Position numbers and translations under genes: made by a program. Source: Tachinus rufipes (lineage: Eukaryota; Arthropoda; Insecta; Coleoptera; Staphylinidae). Taken from it: a stretch of 64,000 nucleotides of DNA. The stretch spans positions 11,611,204 to 11,675,203 of the forward strand of contig OZ010746.1 of the NCBI GenBank assembly GCA_963932245.1, in the 5' to 3' direction. Below, piece after piece: positions 1-10,672 of this stretch (position 1 is its first letter; every line of letters begins with the position of its first letter). Below the pieces are notes generated by a model. It saw nothing but the letters and a program-made list of their open reading frames with translations. It was not told the origin of the DNA and searched no databases.

Positions 1-512
1 GTCAAACCGGCCAAGGTTGAAGAACTGGTTAGGAGCTTTTTAACGGTTTTTAAGAAAGTGTGGCTTCGATTACAACTAGGACAGTAAGCCACAATATTGA
101 TAAAGATATCACAATTATATCTATGAGGAAAGAGTACAAGGATATACAAACGGCTATAATCAGAACAAACAAAGAGACAGCGGGGAAACTAATAAGAGAG
201 GGAAGCATAAATATAGGGTTTATGAGATGCAGAATAGGGAGTGGAACTGATAAGGAAAGCAAATGATATAAATGCTGAATGAAAAGCCACATTGCGTCGG
301 ACTGTACAGGGGAAGACAGATCGAAATTATGCATAAGATGCGGAGAAAAGATAATTGGAGACAACACGTGAATGAAAACATAAACCAAAATTTATAACAT
401 CATCCAAACAAATATAGGTAGAGGAAGAGAGGCGCAAGACCTATTGATGGCAACAGAGGTAAGAGGAAAAATAGACAAATGAACCAAATAAAAACAAACT
501 AAGTGGGGAGTG
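1..512 (+). mobile_element. R1/SART-like LINE fragment, copy 1 (ORF1 end plus endonuclease start)
   Basis: This is the decayed end of ORF1 and the first residues of ORF2 of an R1-clade non-LTR retrotransposon, entering from outside the window. Frame 60-266 ends in a stretch like the region just before the zinc knuckles of R1-type Gag (INIGFMRCRI). It stops exactly where the first knuckle cysteine should be: TGA at 264, with a second TGA at 276. Translated through the stops, a C-x4-H-x4-C pattern and a second C-x2-C follow up to about 345. At about 392-510 another frame reads like the start of an R1 endonuclease (TNIGRGREAQDL, then EPNKNKLSGEW), matching copy 2 at 2615-2750. Homology breaks off near 510, where the 5' UTR of copy 2 begins. 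Non-functional. The clade comes from motif recognition only. Confidence 0.7.
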
Positions 513-623
513 GATGAAGTCAAACTCCCGAAGGGCGCGTCCCCAAGGTGGCGGATAAGGGCATGCCTCCCAGCAATGAGTGGTAGGGGTGAAATCAAAT
601 AGCCCCCGCGGACCAAATAGAGC

Positions 624-2555
624 ATGGAGGAGAAAACCTCCACAAATAAAAAACTTGACACAGACCCGGCAACGCACAATGACATAAAACAGGTAGCCCT
701 ACCCACTATGCTTATGATAGAAAAGTCAGCAAATGAAAATGAAATACCCCAAGGAGGTACCGGAAACGGGAAATCTTCTACTGCTTCGGCAGTCTGCTCC
801 ACGGATTCTGGGGGGGAGCAATTATCTGACAAACATGACAACTTTAGCAACGAAAACGAACACGGAAACCGCGGGAAAAACAAACTTCAACCCGTTCCAA
901 AAAAAGAGCTCGTTAGCAAAATCACCAACTAGATTAGACCAGTTCAGGGATAGATCCTACACGTCCGGAATCCCAGACACAAGGTCGGGGATAGTTAAAC
1001 AACACTCAAAAAGACCAAGAGAAGAAACTTCACCTAAACCCCAAAAGGAAAGTGGAGACAAAAATGCTGATTTAACAGAACCAAAGTCCTTCGTGAATAA
1101 ACTAGCAAAACGTAAGGCGGATTTAAAAAAAGGTTTAATCGACGTTGGGCGTATTGCAAAAATGCTAAAAGACAGATTGCAGAAATGGAAGGTCCCAATA
1201 GCCGGAAAATTGTCCGATGCAGGGGCACAGACAAAGACCTGTGCGGACAGAAAATTGATTAACACATTTTCGAAGGAAATGCGAGATATGGGCACCCAAG
1301 CAGATGTAGAAGTTCTACAAACGGAAAAGGACATATGATATGATAAAACGCGAGATCAATCTGCAAAGCGGATGGGAAGGCCTGTCGAAAATTATAGATG
1401 AAGAATGACCGGACAACTTCTTCGGGGTAACTAGACTTGAGGCATGGAACACCGTTTCAAACAAAACAAGTGGGGACACCGTGGTTGTTGTGAGTCCGGA
1501 AGCTACCGTAGAAGATAAGGTAATAACAGAGATCGGCAAGAAATATCCCGGTAGTGAGACACTGATAGTGGAGAGACTCAAAGAAGGTCGCATAGAGTAC
1601 ACAAAAACAAGTATGTAGATAATTGCAAGCAAAAGGAAAAAAGTTCAAATTTTATTATCCCAATTAAGGTAGAGTTTAGTGTACTACAAAATTTAAAAAA
1701 TGAGATAGCCGTGCACAAGTCCAAAGTTATTAAATTTGAAACGGGAAAATTGGATATGAACTACCTAAGAAAATCCTTGGAATACATATTCCAATAGACA
1801 GATGTACAGATAACTATAGTGCAAAAAAAAAGAAAAAGAAGAAAACCCGAGGTCCACGTCAAACAAAAAGAAGTATATTTCCGGGAATAACAAGCTCACG
1901 GAAAAGTTAATCATCAAGGTAGCGGAGAGATATAAAAAAGAACGTAGATATACAAACTATGAATGTTCGGGTTAAAACGATAAAAAAAAACACAAAAAAG
2001 GAGATTTGATGCTAGAAATAGAAGGAGACAGGGAAAAGCAAAATCCATGAAAGAGACGATAAAAAACAAAACACAAAATATGGATGTGGTAATAAAAAGC
2101 AACAGCGTTACACTTCATATACAAGACTTGATGGAGACACAACAGATGAAGAAATAAAAAATGCAATCAGCAAAAATTTGAGTAATGCTAGTGACGAACA
2201 CATTCAGTTGGTTGCTTTGAGGCAAAAACCAAATGATAGCCAAATAGCCACGGTCACCTTACAAAAAGGTCATGCGTTGGAGCTTACTAGTAAGCAGAAG
2301 ATCAAGATAGGATAGGCTTCCTGTAGGATAAAAAGGTGAGTAGACCTACAGAGATGCTTCAGATGCCTGGATTTCGGCCACCGGAAAGATGAATGCCAAG
2401 GCGAAGACAACTCCCAGAATTGCCTAAACTGCGGTGAAGTTGGGCATAATAGAAGAAATTGCGGAAAGACTGCACAATGCACAGCGTGTAAAACCAGCGG
2501 CCACAGAGCAGTTGCCCAAAGTTCAGGAAACTTATCCGAGAAAAAGAAAAGGTAA
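624..2555 (+). pseudogene. LINE ORF1 (Gag-like nucleic-acid binding protein), frameshifted
   Basis: ORF1 proteins of R1-clade LINEs bind the element RNA and carry it to the nucleus or target DNA. The reading starts at ATG 624 (MEEKTST...), moves to the frame of 733-1338, then to about 1338-1615, and reaches the frame that ends at TAA 2553. The first third is polar and lysine rich. The stretch about 2005-2320 looks like the RRM-like middle part of R1 ORF1 (LMLEIEGDREKAK). Three zinc knuckles lie at about 2355-2515: CFRCLDFGHRKDEC, CLNCGEVGHNRRNC and CTACKTSGHRAV. A TGA at 2337 and several indels break the frame. The stop TAA (2553-2555) overlaps the ATG of ORF2 (2555-2557). Confidence 0.75.
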
Positions 2556-2557
2556 TG
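2553..2557 (+). promoter_or_regulatory. TAATG stop/start overlap joining LINE ORF1 and ORF2
   Basis: The ORF1 stop TAA (2553-2555) shares its last A with the ORF2 start ATG (2555-2557). The ORF1 frame is fixed by the zinc knuckles upstream (all codons at positions divisible by 3), and the ORF2 frame by the endonuclease motif downstream. In SART1, a telomere-repeat-specific R1-clade element, UAAUG is an established site of translational coupling of the two ORFs by termination and reinitiation. Use of the same signal here is an inference from sequence. Confidence 0.7.
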
Positions 2558-5415
2558 AACAAAGCGTCGGAGGCTAGGTTAGGCGTAAAAGTATTAACAA
2601 CAAAAATGTCTCTTAAAATACTGCATATAAACATAGGTAGGGGGAGGATAGCACAAGATCTTGCATATGCTACTGCTATGCAAATGCAGGTAGATATACT
2701 ACTGATATGCAAACCCAACAAAAAAATGGTTGAAAGGGGAAGTTGGATAAGAGATAGGAGGAGTGATGTGGCAGTGACTTTTTTAAATAAAAATGTAGGT
2801 GTACGCGACATAGTCAAAGGAGATGGTTACGTGTGTGTCATGACGAGTGTTTTTAACTTGATAGGGTGTTACATCTCGCCTAATATTCCGTTAGAACTAT
2901 ATAAGAAAGAGGCTGACGAAATCATGAAAGTAGTCAGAGATGCAAAACGCAAAACTATTCTGGCCGGAGACATTAATGCAAAATCACCGGCGTGGGGTGC
3001 GTACGTAAAAGGACATTTCTGGATGGACCATTTCTCCTTGTGCGACATTGTTGTCATTAACCATGGAATCAACCTACTTCTGTCAGAAGCATGAGTGCAA
3101 CATATATCAACGTGACGGTAACAACTAAAAAAATTGCTAGAAATATAAAGAATTGGGATGTTCTGGACATCGACAGCCACACGGAGCACAGATACATATG
3201 CTTTGAAATAAAACACGAGCATTCTAAAAACGACAAAAAGCACAATTCATTAGTGACCGCCATAGATTGTAGTACGTTTAGAGCATCCATGGAAATAAGA
3301 ATAAGCTGCGAAGAAGGGAAAACAATGTATGCGAAGATAAAGGAAGTCTATAAGGATAGCATAGTCAGAAACACGGACAGCTCAACAAAAACGTTGCCGT
3401 ATTGGTGGAGTCTGGACATAGCAGAAAAAACGGGACAAATGCAATAAGATCAAAAGAAAATAATCCAGACTGTTGCAGAATCGAATTCCGGACGACGGTG
3501 GAATAGCTGACCTAAGTAGGAAACTTAAAGAAAACAGAAATGAATTAAGAATAACGATCCGGGCTTCCAATCGAATGCTATGGAAGAAACTATATGATTA
3601 GCTGGAAAATGATATCTGGGGGAGCGGCTTCAAAATTGTTATGAGCAACTTAAAATACAGATTACCATGTGAGCTAGACCCAGAAACAAAGAGGCAAGTT
3701 GTACTAGATCTGTTCCCAAGAGCGGATGACAACTGGATAGAGGAGCCGTGTGAAAAGCAGGTTACACTTTTTAATATGGAGAAACTACTCGAGGCAACAC
3801 AAAAAATAAAGAGCAAGAAAGCGCCTGGCCTAGACGGAATACCCATAGAGGTAATAAAAAAGGTAGTAAAACGGTGGCCGGATGGTGTTTTAGAAGATCT
3901 AAACACATTACTATCACAGCAGAAATGTGCTAAATTAATTCTATTGCCGAAAGGTGTAAACAGCATTGAAAAGTTATCGTTTAGACCGATAAGCCTGCTA
4001 AATTCCGCAAGCAAGCTGTATGAGATCCTGTTAAGGGAAAGACTTCTTCAGGAAATCGAGAAAACAGAAGGACTGCACAAAAATCAGTTTGGTTTTTGGA
4101 GAGGCAGATCGACTATCCAAGCCATCGAAAAGATCTACAAAGTCGCAAGTAGGGATTGGTGCGTGTTAGTGCTTCTGGACGTTAAAAATGTCTTTAGACA
4201 TAGCCTAATAATAAACAAATTAAGGCGCAGAAATATATTACCTTATCTGATAAATATTCTGTCTGCGTACCTAAAGGACAGAAAATTAGTGTATAATAAA
4301 ATAGAAGAGATGGACATATGTGCCGGTGTTCCACAAGGATCGGTCCTCGGACCAACCTTATGGAACGTGCTGTATGATTCAATTCTGCAAGTACAAATGA
4401 TGGGGAATGCTACAACAATTGTTTCTGCAGACGATCTAGCGCTGCTCGTGACCGCAGAGAACAAAGATTACCTAAAAATCTGCACAAATGAGTGCCTGCA
4501 CAGAATAAACCGCTGGATGAATGCCAATAAGGGATGAAGGGAAAAAAAGGTAAAGAAGACATAGTTTTTAAAGTATGTGATACCGAGGTGAAACGGTCAA
4601 AATCGGTTAGATATTTAGGAGTATATCTAGACAGCCGAGGTATGTTTGACATTTACGTCAAGGAAATTACCATGATGGCAGAACAGCGAATTGCAGTCCT
4701 GATGAGACTGTTGCCAAATACAAGAAGACCAACTAGCTCAAAGCGGGAAGTTATAGGCACAGTAGTGCATAATACTATACTGTACGGAGCACCGATTTGG
4801 AGTAGTGTGCTGGAAAAGAAAAAGTACAAAAACATGCTATGAGGAGTTATAAGAGCATCTAAGGATCTGCAGGGCCTACAGAACGGTGTCGCAGAAGGCA
4901 CTAAAAGTAATTGCGGCAACACTACCCGCCAATTTGATGGTGGAAGAAAGATAAGTATAAAGAAAATGGTAAATGAAAAAACTAGTAAGCAAGAAGCAAA
5001 GAGGCAAGCAAGAGAGAATATGATGGAAAGATAGCAAAACCAGAATAAAAAAGGAGAAAAGGGAGAATGGACAAAGGAACTAATACCAGAAATAAAAGAA
5101 TGGGTAGAGAAAAAACCGGAGACGTGTTACTATACAACACAACTACTTACCGGACATGGAACCTTTGGAAAGTACTTACAAAAAATAAATAAGATGGAGA
5201 AAGAGGAAAAATGTATATTTTGTCTAGAAGACACGCATGACGATGCAGAACATACGCTAATAGAATGCAAAGCGTGGGAAGAAGATAGGAAAACACTAGA
5301 AAAGGTTTTAGAAAACAAAGTAGACAAATCTACAATCATTAAAATGATTGACAAAAACAAATGGAGAGCACTAAGAAATTATGTAGTACTAAAGAAAAAG
5401 ATAGAGGAGTTTTAA
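2555..5415 (+). pseudogene. LINE ORF2: endonuclease plus reverse transcriptase, frameshifted
   Basis: ORF2 supplies the nicking endonuclease and reverse transcriptase for target-primed reverse transcription. Segment 2555-3094 holds the endonuclease start (LKILHINIGRGRIAQDL) and the metal-site motif AGDINAKSPAWGA. The frame then shifts to 3091-3447, where the usual SDH near the end reads TEHRYI and is followed by the linker LPYWWS. The reverse transcriptase is at 3641-4537: KAPGLDGIP, FRPISLLNSASKLYE, FGFWRGRSTIQA, GVPQGSVLGPTLWN, and a catalytic box SADD in place of YADD or FADD, with both aspartates kept. The rest is at 4534-4842 (YLGVYLDSRG) and 5194-5415, ending in the Cys/His motif CIFCLEDTHDDAEHTLIEC. 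At least four frameshifts or stops make it inactive. Confidence 0.85.
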
Positions 5416-6130
5416 GCTTTGAGATTTAGGTAAACCAAAATGGAAGAAAACACAAATTAAACAGAAAACAAAAAAAGAAGGAGCGAGAAGCTAAATGACA
5501 GCAAAAGAATATGGAAAAAAGTAATAAAGAAGAAAGATACAAAGATGGTCAAAACAACTATGCCTGCCAAGCATTGAAAGATGAACAGAGAGACAAGAGA
5601 AGAACATATACTGAAACATTAGAACCAACAGAAATTGCAGATTGCAGAAATAAAAAGGAAAAGGAGAAGACTGCTCAAAGAAAATAAGTTGACGGAATTG
5701 ACTAAACAATTTCCAAACGGAAGATACGCCATCTCAAGGTTGACAAAAAATGCAACTTTCAAAATGGTCAGAGTATTTCTGGCAACCTGACAAAAAAACT
5801 AATCTCAAATGAAGATTCAAAAATCTCACTAGAAGTTAAACTGGCAAACGTAGGACTACCAAAAGGGATGCACTTAATAGAGCTGCACAAAATATTTATG
5901 AAAAAAAGAAGATACGACGAGGAAGAAGTTAATGTAGATATAGAAAAACTAAGAAGATATCTAAGAACAATGCAAATATCTAGGCTGATTAACACAAGAA
6001 TGGGAGAAAAGAGAAGAGAATGGCAGTGTAGGAAGTAGGGTAGAAAAATAGAGTATAGAAAAAAATGGGCAGGGGACAGCATGTGTTGCAACAGCAGACT
6101 GGGTAAATTTCGCAAAGTTAAAATCAGCCC
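5416..6130 (+). other. A-rich 3' region of LINE copy 2 with coding-like stretch
   Basis: After the ORF2 stop the same frame continues A-rich with stops at 5413, 5431, 5458, 5575 and 5620. It then stays open from 5623 to the TGA at 5788 (contains FPNGRYAISRLTKNATFKMV). A one-base shift at about 5770-5800 opens a second frame to TAG near 6036 (contains VKLANVGLPKGMHLIEL and KLRRYLRTMQISRLI). The two parts join into about 130 charged residues in a region that should be 3' UTR. I do not recognise the product. It could be a captured gene piece, a third ORF of the element, or chance in A-rich sequence. Confidence 0.4.
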
Positions 6131-9100
6131 ACTTCAAACTAGTACCACATTAGAGACAATGACTAAGACAAATTAACAGCAGGATTTTCGCAGAGAAGAA
6201 AACCAAAATGTATTGCCATGCGTTAGTTATTCTAAAGTGCCACTTGTTGACACCAACACCTCACTACGTCCTTAAAAAAAAAACAAATTGGTCAAGAAAA
6301 AGGTTATCCAATCTTAAACGTACACACCTGCTGCTGTAAACGAAAACAAAGACATAATTTTATTCTGCAGAAAACTGACACATGATTAATGCTTCAAAAA
6401 GCACCCAAAGACATTAAGATTAGCTGCTAAATTGTTTGTTATCTTTAACTAAATGTACATTTTTTGTTGTTTTTTAACACTGTGAGAACTAGTAAAAGTT
6501 ATTGCTATTCCAAAGACCAAAAAACCGCTAAAGTACCCAAAAAATTACTGTAAACTAAGTTTGTTTTAGTAAGTAGGCAAACCTTAAAAATATTGTCTAC
6601 TTGGCCTAGTACCACAATTCACAAGAGAAATGTGACATTATACAAGTCAAAACTGAATACATAAGACACAAGGTCCCAAACGCGTCTTTTTAGGTACGGT
6701 AAGGACGCTGCTAAACAGACCCCTGATCTTCGACCGCCTGCGATCTGGTCTGCGGTTTGTTTTACAAACCGACGTCTACAAGATAGGTATAGGAACTGTA
6801 TTGTACCAGAAGGAAGCGGAGCGTAAACGCATTATTAGCTATCCTAACTCAAACTTTACGGCCACTAAGCAGAAATACCATAACAACAAACAGAAGTGTT
6901 ACAATAGAGTGTGGGCAATTAAGAAATATCAAGCTTACTTAAAAAACAGTGGTTTCTATTAAAGACTTGCAAACAAACATTAGTGTAGTTATCCAATACA
7001 CAAGACACAAAAACCAAGACTATTGGATGAATTGCTACTGCTAACGAAATTTGCATTCAACATAGAACACAAACCCATGGCCAAAAACCATTTATTTGCC
7101 GGACGCATTACCCCAAGCCTCCAGCAACAAAACAATAATTTAGATTTTTGATTATAGCTATAATCAGTTACGTATCTTTACTATTGCACCAAAATCTTTA
7201 AGCAATGAGACTTTGGCCGCAGCTGTTAAGTAAAAACAATGTAAGTGTCTGCAGTTGCGTAACATAATTAACGCGTTATACCAAAACCTAGCCAAAAGTT
7301 TTTGCAAGTTGGGACCAACTAGCTGTTGCATCAGTTATGCAAATAAAAGTGATAAAGAAACATTACAATGATAATCTCGCTGGCTTCCTAGAGCAAGATA
7401 AGGCGTCAGAAAAAAAAACCGACAAAGCATACGTTCTGGGAAGCATCAACGTATTTTTGAGGTAGGCTTATTGGATACTACGCCAACAGAGAATCAGTTT
7501 ATATTAACCGCTATAAACATGTGCACCGGCTGGGACAATTTATACTTTAAAGCAGTAAGTCTTTTGTCTATTTGGTTATTCAAAAACCACTCGCAGGCTA
7601 ATTCCGTGAAACAGCAACACGCGGATATAAAGACGTCACTTCCACCCCAAAATGAATAGTTAAACTAATCGGATCCGCTCAATTTACGGAACAGAGTCAA
7701 AAAACAGAAAAAAGAATAATTCAAATAGGCATGGCCTTAAGTACTATTACAAATGGCTTAACTTGCCAGTCAGCCTTTCTACTTTTTTAATCTTGGTGTG
7801 TGCTCTATTGTTCTACAGCCTAAAAACAAAGCACTAAAGAACTTTCAAGAGGAATTACCCGCCCCCGCAGCTACCCAATAAACTATTAGAGCCGCAATAG
7901 TGAAGTTACTGAAATAAAAGAATACGCGTAGCCCTAGACGTACTGACCAGAGCCTCTGCCAAATATACAGAAAAAACATTGCCTAGGGCTATCTCTTAAC
8001 TCTAAACCCATATTACTACCGCCTTGCGCATACCGCAGGGCTAGGCGGCCATAATAGGCAATTTGGAACAAAACGCCCTAACCTCACTGACCCGACATCA
8101 TCAAGGGATCTTTGACACTTGAGAAACTTTACCAAAAAAATGATCCAATTGCGATTGTTAATTTAATTATTGCATTTAAACAAACAGTTACTTAACGCTG
8201 CTACCATTTAGAAAATTTCACCAACATAACCAGAGCCAGCAAAGAATTATTGCACTGCAACCCGTGAGCAATAAAACTTTGGCTTTGACTGTAAAGTAAA
8301 GTATCCCAGGTGCAAAAATTAACAACGCGACAATCAATACTTTAGAGCAGCAAGTTTTTGACGATTTGCTTATGCAAAAATAGTGCTAAATAACAACGGC
8401 CCAGACTTTGTTAGCCATAAATTCCAAAAAACCACCACCAAATAAAAGAGCCATTATTACACTACAGCCACGTAGCACAAGCAGACTAACCCCGTAGAAA
8501 AGCAACACGCAAAAATGAAGAAGTCACTACGATGCTTTATGGACAATTACTCCGGAACACTTTAAAAGAAATTATTACTTTTAGCTACCTTTTTGCTTCC
8601 AATATCACCTCAAATGAAGCTTTACTAGGCCTAAATAATGCACATTCTGGGTGGAAGGCCACAACGACGCCAAAATTCAAGATTAAAGGCTACAAAAAAA
8701 CCAGAAAACGGCAGTCTACGTACCGAAGGTACCCCAAGCAAGCTATTGAATATCAAAAAAATGGGGGAAAGAATGGTTGTACAACATTGTTCCGCACACC
8801 AAAAACAAAGCACTAAAACCCCAACAGAAAAAATTATCCGCTTCCGTAACTATCTAATAAACGTAATATTGGACAACGCGGATTTGAAGCTACAATTGGA
8901 TAAAAGAATTTGCATATCTATGAACGCACTGCTTAGAGCTTCTTCTTGTTGCAAGGAAATGTTCTATAGCTCCTTAAATCCCGGATTTAAATCCTTGCAA
9001 TTTTTTTCTGTATTACTTTAAAGATGAGGCTACAAAGGTCAACAACAAATCCTATTAGCTTTAAAAAATGCAATTAAAGAAGCAGTCGCCGGAATCTCTC

Positions 9101-9280
9101 AACATATGCTGGCAAAAGTGGCCAAAAACTTTCTAAAACGCCTCAACATGAAATGTATATACAATCTCCCACTCCCCAAATTGCTTTGTTAGCTTATGAC
9201 TAAGTATGTAGGTCCACTAGTAATGTAAGTTGCCAGCATTGCGGACAGAAAAGAATATAATCCGCCAGCAGTGGCGTGTG
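6131..9280. other. A/C-rich unclassified decayed repeat region
   Basis: About 3.1 kb with clear strand asymmetry (A and C rich on +) and no ORF above 130 codons. Short phrases recur: GTGAAACAGCAACACGC near 7605 and GTAGAAAAGCAACACGC near 8492; and AAACTTTGGCTTTGACTGTA near 8275 resembling a stretch near 7208. The longest open frame, 8638-9021, shows no domain I know. The texture resembles the - strand of the 20-22.5 kb jockey-like relic and of 26.8-28.8 kb, so a decayed LINE or other transposon in + orientation is likely, but no catalytic motif supports it. Confidence 0.35.
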
Positions 9281-10289
9281 TAGGTAAGAACAAACATTTT
9301 ACAGTTAATGACAAATTTTTCAGAGCCAATATTTACTTTTGCCACAATAAGCATAGAACAGTTTAGTTAGATCTACAGTCTGCAACTGGTAAAACTGGTT
9401 GTAGTAGTTTTTTTTTATTGTCAAACATTTAACTTAAAATAGTGAAGATTTTTTTGGAGCTGCAGCTCTGTTGTAGTGTTATCACAGTATCACTTTCAAT
9501 CAGATACTGTACAGTTTTAGAGGGAATTGATTGCGCCTTTAAGGAATTATCAACTTTTTACAATAGAAAATAACCAAATCTTTACAACGACTTTTGCAAC
9601 GACCGTGAATAGAACGAGAATGGACTTTTCATTTTATTTTATTACGTTGCGTCTTCAAAATAATATTGTACGCCACTGGCTAGATTTCTTTATACAGCAA
9701 TAATAATTTCTTTAATTGTTTTAAATTGTTTTGTGTGCAATTTTGTTATGTATATCAATTTGGCAGTTGAGGGGTTAAAACACACTTTATCCGTTATTGA
9801 GCACGTCAATGGTTGCGGGAATTGCGTAATAGCGCGCGCGCGTCACTCAACTAGTCGCGAGTTTGGGTATATTATATTGTTTTTGCAAACTTTCAATACG
9901 CATTATTACAAATCTGATGAAGGTTATTTTTTCGAAACAGATTATACTATTTACTGACTGGATTTAGTTTGCATACGTTAATTATTACTGAATAATGTTT
10001 ATCAAACTGTTAATGCATTCAAATGTATTAATTTAATTGTTAAATTTAATAATATAATGGAAAATTATATATGAAATCTATAAAAATGTGTTGATTGACA
10101 CTTTCATAAATCTTTGACCCAGTTAAATCCCATCGCTAAACACATTTTAAAGTTTAATCATGTCATAGTAGATTAACAAAATAATATTTTTAAACTATAA
10201 TAAAAAATTTTGAAAGTAATTTTTTATTTTTGAAAAGAAAATTTCAAACGTGGTTTTTAATTTCGCCGCATCGAGGGGGTGGATATAGC
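9281..10289. other. AT-rich sequence upstream of the GC-rich island
   Basis: No gene seen. It contains an alternating purine-pyrimidine run of GC dinucleotides at about 9831-9842, unusual in such AT-rich DNA and able in principle to take Z-form. It lies about 450 bp upstream of the TATA-like box at 10290. Confidence 0.5.
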
Positions 10290-10297
10290 TATAAAAT
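10290..10297 (+). promoter_or_regulatory. TATA box candidate of a host gene
   Basis: TATAAAAT sits directly before an abrupt switch from AT-rich to GC/CpG-rich sequence (about 10320-10560) and about 340 bp before an ATG with a following splice donor. The position fits a core promoter with transcription starting near 10320. No initiator was proven, and AT-rich DNA yields TATA-like strings by chance. Confidence 0.4.
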
Positions 10298-10319
10298 ACA
10301 ACTCGCGTGTCCAAACCTA

Positions 10320-10631
10320 AATGACGCCGCCGACACCGCCACCCACCACCACTGCTTCTGCGGAGAAGGCGCGCGCCGCCGCCGCCCTGGCAAGCGTCGC
10401 GGCCGCTCCCATTCCGTCGGTGCGCGTTGGGACGGCTGCATGTCGGACGAGAGCGGGCGGCCGTCTAGCGATGTCACGGGACTGGGCGGGGCGGGCCGTC
10501 ACCCGTCGGGTGTCCTGACAGGACAGTGCTGTCGCGTGTGTAATGAGTGCCCCGCTGACTAGAGTGACTAGTAAACTTGTTACAATTACAATTAAATACC
10601 GTCATTGTAATAGCACTTGTGTCCCTTGCCG
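10320..10631 (+). other. GC/CpG-rich island, probable 5' UTR of a host gene
   Basis: About 240 bp are packed with CG dinucleotides (GCGCGCCGCC, GCGGCCGCTC, GGGCGGGGCGGG) while the surroundings are very AT rich. Several open frames cross it (for example 10230-10562 and 10321-10518), but all are alanine, arginine and proline rich and unlike one another, as expected when any frame of GC-rich DNA stays open. I therefore read it as promoter or 5' UTR with possible upstream ORFs, not as a protein. It is the only such island in the window. Confidence 0.5.
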
Positions 10632-10672
10632 ATGGATAAGATGGCTGCCGAAGAGGCGCTCGGCGCTCAAGG
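10632..10672 (+). CDS. Candidate first coding exon of a host gene (partial)
   Basis: ATG at 10632 opens MDKMAAEEALGAQG and runs into GG|GTAGGT, a plausible splice donor, at 10672/10673. A second ATG in frame at 10641 (context AAGATGG) would give MAAEEALGAQ. The segment is richer in GC than what follows and lies just downstream of the CpG-rich island and TATA-like box, as a first exon would. The exon ends with two bases of a codon. Only 13 full codons are visible and I do not recognise the protein. The alternative is non-coding leader with a chance ATG. Confidence 0.4.

Larger units (their letters stand above)
513..6130 (+). mobile_element. R1/SART-like LINE, copy 2, nearly full length but inactive
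   Basis: This is a long + strand non-LTR retrotransposon with 5' UTR (about 513-623, ending in a GC-rich stretch), ORF1 (624-2555), ORF2 (2555-5415) and an A-rich 3' region to about 6.1 kb. The order Gag-like ORF1 with CCHC knuckles, apurinic-type endonuclease, reverse transcriptase, then a C-terminal Cys/His motif is that of the R1 clade (R1, TRAS, SART). Each ORF is broken by several frameshifts and stops, so the copy is dead, but most domains are still legible. No poly(A) tail or target-site duplication could be placed, and the 3' boundary is uncertain by a few hundred bases. Confidence 0.8.

Noticed and set aside
10230..10562. 110-codon open frame through the GC-rich island, with others in frames beside it
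   Set aside because: Several frames are open at once and all give A/R/P-rich text, as expected from GC-rich composition. A frame beginning before the TATA box is unlikely to be translated.
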